From Glaciecola sp047250385 (GTDB lineage: Bacteria > Pseudomonadota > Gammaproteobacteria > Enterobacterales > Alteromonadaceae): 64,000 nt of DNA. Both the position numbers and the translations under genes were made by a program. The stretch is from assembly GCF_047250385.1 (NCBI RefSeq), contig NZ_JBLBVM010000055.1, positions 372,001-436,000 on the forward strand. The letters run 5' to 3'. Shown one piece after another: positions 54,973 through 61,237 of the stretch (the first letter of the stretch is position 1; each line of letters opens with the position of its first letter). Below the pieces are notes generated by a model. It saw only the letters and a program-made list of their open reading frames with translations, made no database searches and was not told where the DNA came from.

Positions 54973-55194
54973 ATGAAGACAAAAATTAACGTAATTGAGA
55001 TTATACTTACCTTTATATGCGATCTTACAAAGACATTTACTTACTTATTCTTGGCAATATATGTAATAAGTGTGCTTTTTGACGTGGTACTAGACCCGTC
55101 TTTTCCATTACAAGGGGAAGGGTTGTTGATAGGGGCGATTATATCGGCAGTTGTGTCGATTTCTATAAGGCTATGGTTGTTGCGGCACAAATAG
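54973..55194 (+). CDS. Small membrane protein, 73 aa
   Basis: Two probable membrane helices (residues about 20-33 and 50-66: TYLFLAIYVISVLF and GLLIGAIISAVVSI) and a basic tail. AGGAAAT lies upstream of the ATG and a clear terminator follows, which supports a real gene. No family recognised; a small holin- or toxin-like membrane protein cannot be excluded. Confidence 0.5.
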   Translation: MKTKINVIEIILTFICDLTKTFTYLFLAIYVISVLFDVVLDPSFPLQGEGLLIGAIISAVVSISIRLWLLRHK

Positions 55195-55202
55195 TCTAAG
55201 TT

Positions 55203-55227
55203 AAGCGCTCGTTTGAGCGCTTTTATT
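55203..55227 (+). terminator. Terminator between convergent genes
   Basis: Perfect stem AAGCGCTC / GAGCGCTT with loop GTTT, then TTATTTT. It sits 8 bp after the 73-aa gene and can also serve the convergent gene ending at 55231. Confidence 0.75.
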
Positions 55228-55230
55228 TTG

Positions 55231-56091
55231 TTAGGGGTAAAATGTATTTTGAAGTTCATCACAAAACTTAGTTCTAAAGATAATACTTTTCTTTAGAACA
55301 AGCACATCTGCATTAGTTAACACTGGTTGCTTTGTTCTTTTATCATAAATCTGCGGTAACTCAGCTAGAAGCTGACTGTGAAATCTTTTGATATCTTGAA
55401 ATATTTTTTGATGCTGGGACACCATAAACACTTTCTTATAGATGCCTGCATTCATACCCTCTAAATATTTTAACAGTATCGTTTTTCGAGCTGCTTTTTT
55501 CTTGAACGATGCCTCTACCTCCAATGCTACGATAGTTTGGTCTTTGCTGATTTCACGCACGAGACCATCTACGGTTCTAGTGGTATTGGAAGTATAAATG
55601 CTTGAGAATTCGCGCTCATTCACAAAGCCATCCCAAAGAGGTTGGTATTCTCCATCTTTATTGTAGTTATTAACACCACGAAGCAATACGTAAGCATTCA
55701 TCATGTCATGATATAACGTTGAGTGGTTTAGCTGTCGCGACGGATTTGATTCACTTCGAAACTGTATTGTTGTTTGTAAAAGCTGGCTCGCATAACTCGC
55801 GCCTAAATATGTGAGTACATAAACGCGACCATCAATGAAACTTGGCGCTCTACATACAGCTAAATAGCCCTCTTCAACTAGCTTATTTAGATGTAATAGG
55901 GCTAGCCTATGACTTATGTTGTAGACAGGTTTTATTAGCACAGGCGCGATGAATTTAAAGCGTCCGCAAATCATCATGCTATATTTTCGTCTAAGTTTCC
56001 CCGTCTCATAATTATTTCTGCCAGCGGTATAGCGCATATCAATATCTAAGTAATCTAGCGTTCTTGCGTTTTGATGTTCAGCAATTGTCAT
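55231..56091 (-). CDS. Replication-relaxation-like protein
   Basis: A 286-aa protein with an N-terminal winged-helix pattern (NISHRLALLHLNKLVEEGYLAV, then GRVYVLTYLGASYASQLL, a typical wing) and a C-terminal domain with TVDGLVREISKDQTIVALEVEAS, an Asp...Glu-x-Glu arrangement resembling a PD-(D/E)XK fold. This layout matches the plasmid replication-relaxation family as I know it. The ATG at 56091 has TAGGAA 9 nt upstream; a longer reading starts inside the upstream region. It lies beside the hairpin-rich block, which could be its DNA target. The family call is moderate. Confidence 0.5.
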   Translation of the reverse strand: MTIAEHQNARTLDYLDIDMRYTAGRNNYETGKLRRKYSMMICGRFKFIAPVLIKPVYNISHRLALLHLNKLVEEGYLAVCRAPSFIDGRVYVLTYLGASYASQLLQTTIQFRSESNPSRQLNHSTLYHDMMNAYVLLRGVNNYNKDGEYQPLWDGFVNEREFSSIYTSNTTRTVDGLVREISKDQTIVALEVEASFKKKAARKTILLKYLEGMNAGIYKKVFMVSQHQKIFQDIKRFHSQLLAELPQIYDKRTKQPVLTNADVLVLKKSIIFRTKFCDELQNTFYP

Positions 56092-56221
56092 TTCGTTGTT
56101 CCTATATTTTGTTGACTGAATATCTATATAGGGAATGCATATGTGCAAAACTTGCATATGTTGTTTTACATAGTGATATTGATGGTGATTGGTTGTGCCA
56201 TTTCAGTCGAAATGAATGTGC

Positions 56222-56700
56222 TGATGAAAATCATCACATAATGCTGCTTTCAGCAGTGAGTGAACGACCTTGTCTTATCACTCATATGCTTTTATATGCC
56301 CGTCAGTGCTTATGCCAACCTTCGTTGGCGCACTGACTCATCGTGAAGTCTCCCGATGGCATATAAAAGCATAAGGCTCATGTCCGCTACCGCGTACTCC
56401 CCCCATTCTCGCGACGCTCACGTATGCATTTTGCATTTACGTTTAGTCTGCCGACTAGCTTGGAGTATCTGTCGATACTATTGTTTGGCTTGACAGTGTG
56501 CCACTGCTCAACCAAATTTTTGCTGAAGCAAAAACGACAATAGGGGGAGTCCGCGCTCGGACATGAGCCAGCTGCGCCGCAATACAATTTCATTGTATAG
56601 CAGCTACGCGTTTTGCTGATTTGCTTCGCAAACGTTTATTGCAGTTTGTGTTTTCAACACAAATGCGAAAATCATGCTTTCAGCACAAAAAAAAATGATG
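56222..56700. repeat. Dense nested hairpin element
   Basis: Stem A: 56285-56300 with 56358-56373 (16 bp perfect) encloses GTCAGTGC/GCACTGAC and GCCAAC-CTTC-GTTGGC. Stem B: 56375-56386 with 56558-56569 (12 bp perfect), continued by CGCG and ACTCCCCC/GGGGGAGT (56391-56403 with 56543-56555), encloses five more hairpins (56424-56436, 56445-56456, 56465-56478, 56484-56516, 56517-56534). Before and after them are simple mini-hairpins at 56222-56236, 56244-56256, 56582-56598, 56620-56632, 56645-56663 and 56675-56685, most with a TTC loop. The layout suggests a folded single strand: replication or transfer origin, or structured RNA. Confidence 0.75.
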
Positions 56701-56963
56701 TTTCAGCATAATCTGACTTTTATATAAAAAAGTTGCTGTGCCACACTCTATCGTATGGTCAATAAGAGAGTTCATTTCATTCTAGAAACAAATGAATTCG
56801 GATATTGCGCATACGAAGGTACAAATCAGCCGCCAAACCGCCGCTAATTATTATTGAGAACAGGCTGGTATACACCAACAAAACACACCTGAGAGGAAAG
56901 CCATATATGATTGTGCAGTGAAGCGGCGATAGGCGCTAAATAGTGAAAACTTGAAAGGGTTTT

Positions 56964-56999
56964 AGTGCTGCCAAATTTCGATTTGGTCGGCACTTTTTG
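56964..56999 (+). terminator. Terminator-like hairpin
   Basis: AGTGCTGCCAAAT pairs imperfectly with ATTTGGTCGGCACT around loop TTCG, followed by TTTTT. It lies behind the hairpin block on the plus strand and could end an RNA transcribed from it. Confidence 0.6.
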
Positions 57000-57117
57000 G
57001 TATGTTTTCTTGAGTGGGAGTGCAAATTTTTACTGCTGACTTTGCAGTTAAAGAATTTGAAATTTATCACGTTTTCATTAAATTATCTAGTGCTAACAAT
57101 AACTTAATAGGATATTT

Positions 57118-57480
57118 ATGAAACATGAAATGACATTAGCCGGTTTCCTAGGCATTCCCAAATTATCATGCAGCAGCGACACATCTATCGATACAAGCAA
57201 CGTTATTGAAACAACCCCAAGTAATATTGGATCTGGAGGTGTAAATCCAAGTACAGGCCTACCTCTCATTGATAATTCGATGATTGATGTAGGTGGAAAT
57301 GTTTATGGTGCCAGCGAAACAGCAATAGATAGCTTTGACAATAACTTTATGTCGGGGAGTGGTGAATTTGATTGTCATTCTGTGAATGACTCTTTTATTG
57401 ATACCACTATAGGCGATGATGCATCTTTTGATAGTTTTTCTGATACTTCATTTGATGATAGTTGCGGTATTGACTGGTGA
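57118..57480 (+). CDS. Acidic Ser/Asp-rich protein, 120 aa
   Basis: Extremely acidic and low in basic residues; the C-terminal half is a run of Asp, Ser and Phe (IDTTIGDDASFDSFSDTSFD) and the protein ends CGIDW. No signal peptide or membrane helix. AGGATATTT precedes the ATG. Such acidic proteins can mimic DNA and block DNA-binding enzymes, which would fit an island with restriction genes, but nothing beyond composition supports this. The next gene starts in its stop codon (GTGA). Confidence 0.5.
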   Translation: MKHEMTLAGFLGIPKLSCSSDTSIDTSNVIETTPSNIGSGGVNPSTGLPLIDNSMIDVGGNVYGASETAIDSFDNNFMSGSGEFDCHSVNDSFIDTTIGDDASFDSFSDTSFDDSCGIDW

Positions 57481-57698
57481 AGCGAGAGCGTGCTGAGAAA
57501 ATTGTAGAAGACTTTGTGTTAGTGTACTCGGGTCTATGTTGTTTCCTATTTTTCGTCACCATCCATCCGATTTTTATGGTGATCAACTTTCTTTATATAG
57601 CGAAGGTGTTGTTTTGGATAGGTAAGTTCGAGAAATTAGATATCAAAGAGCAAACTAGTGAAAATTTTGTGCTTTTTGCGCTATGGCGCATTGTATAA
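57477..57698 (+). CDS. Small membrane protein coupled to the acidic protein
   Basis: 73 aa with two adjacent membrane helices (about residues 12-29 and 32-48: VLVYSGLCCFLFFVTIH, FMVINFLYIAKVLFWIG). It starts with GTG inside the preceding stop codon (GTGA), so its translation depends on the acidic protein. Not recognised. Confidence 0.5.
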   Translation: MKRERAEKIVEDFVLVYSGLCCFLFFVTIHPIFMVINFLYIAKVLFWIGKFEKLDIKEQTSENFVLFALWRIV

Positions 57699-58098
57699 GT
57701 TTATAAGCCTACCTAACAAAATTTGATTATGTCCTCGCCATGGATGGCAAAATTTTGGGGAAGCGCACAGACTGATGGACTTAGACTTTTTAACATTGGT
57801 GAACCTTACCCTGAAATCCTCGTGTCTACTGTTAACTGCTATTTCAAGTTGCTTTTAAGTTTTTTTTACAAAAGCTAAAGGTGAAATTCGCATGCATAGT
57901 TAGTAAAATCGGCATTAAATCGAACAATCATGAATATTTGATAAGGGTAACGGGTCGCATGCGCAGTGAAAGAACAATTTGAAATAAGATAATTCTCTCC
58001 ACTGAATTCTAACTATTTTGCTTCTTTACAAAAAAAGACACTTGACAAGGTTGTCACACAACTTATTATTGTATAAAAAACATACAGAAGAGTTCATC
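57699..58098 (+). promoter_or_regulatory. Promoter with overlapping palindrome before the lipoprotein gene
   Basis: A strong promoter lies at 58042-58069: TTGACA, 16-bp spacer, TATTAT. The perfect palindrome TGACAA-GG-TTGTCA (58043-58056) overlaps the -35 box and is a good operator candidate. The transcript would begin near 58077, which rules out the in-frame start at 58018 and supports ATG 58099. The rest of the 400 bp shows no gene. Confidence 0.6.
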
Positions 58099-59634
58099 AT
58101 GGAAGTCGACATTAAACGCTGTAAAAATATTTTACTTTATTTATTTAGCTTTGTTTTCTTAATTAGTTGTAGCTCTGTATGTCCTGAATCCGAGTGCTCT
58201 CCAACGCCACATTCCCCGAGTTATTTGAATTCAACTGCGTCCGGTGAAACAGACCCGCAGATTGATCTGAGGTCAGCTCCTCAATACGCCTTCGTGGATC
58301 CATTATCCCTTACCGTGGCGTCAGTCATGGGACAATTGAACGTTATGTTAGGCGATTTGAGTGCGATGATTGACCAAGTAGGAGGTCAGATGAGAGAGAC
58401 TATTAGAGAAGTAGAAAAGTCATCATCACAGTTGATAGCGGAATTGGATGCAACTTTTGGAGATAGACTGGATACCGTATTAAGGGACTTGGATGCTAAA
58501 GAACTGAGAGCGATGGAAGACGCATTGGCATTAGTTGAGCAAACACAAAGATCTATAGAAGCCATTGAAAGAGGTGCCGCCGAAGTTGCAATTACTACCC
58601 TCTTCGAAGCTGATATTCTAGCATATGATTCATTAAAAAATTTACCTTGCATCAAAAAGACACCTCGTCTGGTATATGCGACAGACACTTTGTTTAGAGT
58701 ATGGAACGATGACATCCCAAGACTCACATCTTTAAAGAATAAAAAGCAAACCGAAATTATCACGCTAAGAGGAAATTTCTTAAATAGAGAAACACCAAAA
58801 GTTAGTGCGAGTATTCTTGGCTCAGATACAATCTTTGAGCTTGAAGTTGTAGGAGGAGCATTGCCAAATCAATACAGCATACTCTTGAGCGACGAATTGA
58901 TTGTCAAGTTATCAAGCACCAACAATAGTGTCCAAAATGTTGCTATTAATTCTTCTATCAAGAATTGCGAAAAAGATGGAGAATGGACAGAGCAAACGCT
59001 ACTATTAACCATTCTCCCACCAATAAAGTATGTTTTACATGCATCAATAACTCCAAAATTTGAAGAGCCAAGAATAGGCAGTCGTCGTTTCACGTTTGGT
59101 GAGACAGGAAGTAGCAAATGCAATGACAATTATCCGGTAGGAGATACCTATAGTGTAGGACCCTCACCAACAGTTTTAGACTGGAGACTAAACATTACAT
59201 CTCAAAACTGTGGTTCCGGAGTAACGAGCCAGGTTCCATCCGGTGCTTTTGGTGTAAAAGTCTCGGGTAAAATTAGGGGCTGCGGTCGGGATTGCTTTTT
59301 AGGGGTCTGTAACTGCAAAGGTAGGGGATGGCTAGCTTTTAACATCGATATCAGACATAAAGATTATTTCCCTACCTCTAAGCCCACGAACAATTTTACT
59401 ACCTCGGTTGTCCAATCATCTTATGAATTCAGCTACCTAAATACTATACCAAGTGATAACAAAAATCTATTCTGCGACTATTCGGTAAGGATTAAAGTAA
59501 ATGAAGGACCAAACGAGGAGATTTTTATTTTGACAAATGAATTGCCTAATGATGGTGGTTTTAGATCAAGAGTGAATGCGTCTTCATGCGATGTTTCTGT
59601 TGATGCTCCAGATAGTTTTTTAGCGAGGAACTAA
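58099..59634 (+). CDS. Lipoprotein of unknown function
   Basis: 511 aa, starting at ATG 58099 (AGAAG 8 nt upstream). A lipoprotein signal ends in LISC (about residues 18-21), so it should be lipid-anchored in the envelope. A helical, coiled-coil-like section (about residues 70-165, VMGQLNVMLGDLSAMIDQVGGQ to RSIEAIERGAAE) is followed by a beta-rich region with ten or so cysteines, including GCGRDCFLGVCNCKGRG. It is followed 2 bp later by a secreted protein, so both act together. No family recognised; a surface or contact-dependent role is possible. Confidence 0.6.
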   Translation: MEVDIKRCKNILLYLFSFVFLISCSSVCPESECSPTPHSPSYLNSTASGETDPQIDLRSAPQYAFVDPLSLTVASVMGQLNVMLGDLSAMIDQVGGQMRETIREVEKSSSQLIAELDATFGDRLDTVLRDLDAKELRAMEDALALVEQTQRSIEAIERGAAEVAITTLFEADILAYDSLKNLPCIKKTPRLVYATDTLFRVWNDDIPRLTSLKNKKQTEIITLRGNFLNRETPKVSASILGSDTIFELEVVGGALPNQYSILLSDELIVKLSSTNNSVQNVAINSSIKNCEKDGEWTEQTLLLTILPPIKYVLHASITPKFEEPRIGSRRFTFGETGSSKCNDNYPVGDTYSVGPSPTVLDWRLNITSQNCGSGVTSQVPSGAFGVKVSGKIRGCGRDCFLGVCNCKGRGWLAFNIDIRHKDYFPTSKPTNNFTTSVVQSSYEFSYLNTIPSDNKNLFCDYSVRIKVNEGPNEEIFILTNELPNDGGFRSRVNASSCDVSVDAPDSFLARN

Positions 59635-59636
59635 AC

Positions 59637-60290
59637 ATGAAAAAATCATTTGTCTTTATATTTTTCGCTTTCTTTTACTCTAATGTTTTCGCCACTGAAT
59701 CCTACATCACAGTGCAAATTGAACCAGAAGTAGCTGTAATTGTTGGCGCAACATGGAGAATCAACAATACGTTAGCGGAAGAAGTAGAAGGGATTTTGAA
59801 TCCAGATCTTATTACATCATGGAATTCATCCAATGATACTATTACGGTGCAAGGAGGTAGTTTTTACATAATTGAAGTCTTAGATATTTCACAGTCTTTA
59901 CCAAGCCACGACTGCAAAAAAATCTTGCCTTACAAATTATTCGTAAGGTCATCACAAACAGTTATGTCGACAGCCGATTATGAATGTGTTGTTTCTGAAC
60001 TATCTGAAAGAGTATCGACTACAACGCCAGACTCAGGTTCTATATCTGTTACTATTTCTCCTCAAAGTGTTAATGATAAAGGCGCAATGTGGAAAGTCGT
60101 AGGATTTAATATTGAAACTGATTGGTTTGAATCTGGTAAAAAAGTTGAGGGGTTAGAGTTTGGAACTTACAGGATTGAATTTAAGGTCTCCACACCTGGT
60201 TGCAATGCACCAGAAAATCAGGTGGTGAATTTGGATAGTTTATCTCCTGATATCTCATGGGAAGCAGATTATGTTGGACCTAACTGCTAA
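59637..60290 (+). CDS. Secreted protein with two beta-sandwich repeats
   Basis: 217 aa. A signal peptide (MKKSFVFIFFAFFYSNVFA) is followed by two related repeats of about 90 residues: YITVQIEPEVAVIVGATWRIN (about residues 22-42) and SISVTISPQSVNDKGAMWKV (about 135-154), the second closing with VEGLEFGTYRIEFK and CNAPENQVVNL. This pattern resembles the ExxGAxWxV...GL..G.Y.VEF beta repeats common in exported bacterial proteins. It is the partner of the lipoprotein 2 bp upstream. Function unknown. Confidence 0.6.
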   Translation: MKKSFVFIFFAFFYSNVFATESYITVQIEPEVAVIVGATWRINNTLAEEVEGILNPDLITSWNSSNDTITVQGGSFYIIEVLDISQSLPSHDCKKILPYKLFVRSSQTVMSTADYECVVSELSERVSTTTPDSGSISVTISPQSVNDKGAMWKVVGFNIETDWFESGKKVEGLEFGTYRIEFKVSTPGCNAPENQVVNLDSLSPDISWEADYVGPNC

Positions 60291-60599
60291 TAAAAACACA
60301 GTGTATCGAAATAAACATATAAAATGAGGGTAGTCGAGAAGTATCAGTACATTTACGAAATGACACAGAGGGAAGTGGCAACTTTTGATGGTATTGCTAA
60401 GAGAGTTACTAAAAAAATTTTCAGGATGCTACACATGTAAAATTGCTTGTTTGCATGTTTCTGAAAATACAAAATACACTATCATTCTCAAAGGCTTTGG
60501 ATCACCAGTGGATCACTGTCGAACCTCAATATACCCCGTAATGCCCCTGAGAAACGATAAATGTAGCGTATTTGCAGGTATTTGAAGGTGGAGTGCCGA
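60291..60599 (+). other. Right-end island spacer without a gene
   Basis: About 310 bp between the last cargo gene and attR. A 66-codon plus-strand frame (60385-60585) exists but has no ribosome site or recognisable content. The short direct repeat GGATCAC appears twice near 60498-60517. Nothing else is seen. Confidence 0.4.
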
Positions 60600-60622
60600 T
60601 TCAAGTCCCGCTTTCCGCACCA
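60600..60622 (+). repeat. attR: 23-bp copy of the tRNA-Leu 3' end
   Basis: Identical to 37895-37917 including the CCA end, but without the rest of the tRNA upstream. It marks the right boundary of the island. Confidence 0.92.
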
Positions 60623-60631
60623 TATAAATAA

Positions 60632-60668
60632 AAAGCTGTAACGTGAAAGCGTTACAGCTTTTTTTTAT
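60632..60668 (+). terminator. Original terminator of the secG-tRNA-Leu transcript
   Basis: A perfect 12-bp stem AAAGCTGTAACG / CGTTACAGCTTT with loop TGAAAG, then a T-run. It lies 10 bp after attR, so before the insertion it would have followed tRNA-Leu directly. It now can serve the minus-strand gene ending at 60652. Confidence 0.8.
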
Positions 60669-60981
60669 TCTTAGCATTCATTACAAGCTCATCGTTTTCT
60701 TCACAAAATAGGCATATAAAAAAGGGATAGTCTACATTCAAATAATCTCGAAACTGTCCCTCGTCCACCACAAGCTTTTCTACCCAACGTTGCTCACTGC
60801 CATTTGTTATTAATGCACAGTATTTCATTAGTGGCATCGCAGGGGTGACAGCGTGTGAATTCATTAGCTCACTATCATTGCCCTCATGCTTTTTAGATTT
60901 TACGATGACTGATTGTTGATAAGAATCAGCATTGCAATGATCGTGGACTTCTAGTTGATGTTCATAAGGCTCAACACACAT
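60652..60981 (-). CDS. Hypothetical protein, 109 aa
   Basis: A soluble acidic protein with several Cys and His residues (EPYEHQLEVHDHC, FFICLFCEEN), no signal peptide or membrane segment, ending in a Lys-rich tail inside the terminator region. The ATG at 60981 has only a weak ribosome site. It lies just outside attR and therefore belongs to the chromosome. Not recognised; it may not be expressed. Confidence 0.4.
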   Translation of the reverse strand: MCVEPYEHQLEVHDHCNADSYQQSVIVKSKKHEGNDSELMNSHAVTPAMPLMKYCALITNGSEQRWVEKLVVDEGQFRDYLNVDYPFFICLFCEENDELVMNAKNKKKL

Positions 60982-61237
60982 TATTACTTAACTCTTTTTG
61001 TGGACGTCTGGACGTCTATAATAATTGTTGTGCAATGAAATACAAGCTGCTGTGAATAAAAAGTTACAAAAATAATTTGCCAGAAGGCCAATAGAGCGTT
61101 AATAGTATGCGCACACGAAAATAAGCAGTTATTATTGATGAAAGCAAGGTTTTGTTCTTCCTCTGGGAATGATTAATTATCAACGCATTCAGCATTAAAT
61201 TAAAACTACAATAAAAGTAAAACGACAAGGAAATACA

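Larger units (their letters stand above)
56092..57117. other. 1-kb non-coding region dominated by inverted repeats
   Basis: No convincing gene. The left end carries the promoter area of the 286-aa protein, including CATATG twice, 17 bp apart (near 56137-56159). From 56222 to about 56700 almost every base belongs to an inverted repeat. The right end is AT-rich and holds a terminator at 56964-56999. The 68-codon minus-strand reading frame at 56387-56593 is better explained as part of the folded element. Confidence 0.6.
37895..60622. mobile_element. Integrative genomic island in tRNA-Leu
   Basis: A stretch of about 22.7 kb bounded by 23-bp direct repeats of the tRNA 3' end, with a tyrosine integrase reading toward the tRNA and a small Xis-like gene at the left end. 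Contents are defence genes (type I restriction with SIR2/HerA/MBL, AbiH, PD-(D/E)XK protein), a replication-relaxation-like gene beside a hairpin-rich block, and several small unknown or exported proteins. No phage structural genes, relaxase or conjugation genes are seen, so it is a defence-type integrative element or a mobilisable island rather than a prophage. Confidence 0.9.

Noticed and set aside
56387..56593. Minus-strand reading frame of 68 codons, Cys-rich
   Set aside because: It lies fully inside the nested inverted repeats, has no ribosome site, and its codons are dictated by the stems; the folded element explains it better.
56222..56700. CRISPR array or integron attC array
   Set aside because: Stems differ in sequence from each other, there is no constant repeat/unique spacer rhythm, and no cas or integron integrase gene is present.
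56222..56700. Retron or diversity-generating element
   Set aside because: No reverse transcriptase gene is present anywhere in the island.
58018..58098. Upstream start for the lipoprotein at 58018
   Set aside because: The strong promoter TTGACA-16-TATTAT (58042-58069) lies downstream of that codon, and the lipoprotein signal starts naturally at ATG 58099.
60385..60585. Plus-strand reading frame of 66 codons next to attR
   Set aside because: No ribosome binding site, no recognisable domain, irregular composition; probably chance.
37895..60622. Prophage
   Set aside because: No capsid, portal, terminase, tail or lysis genes are seen; only integration functions and cargo.
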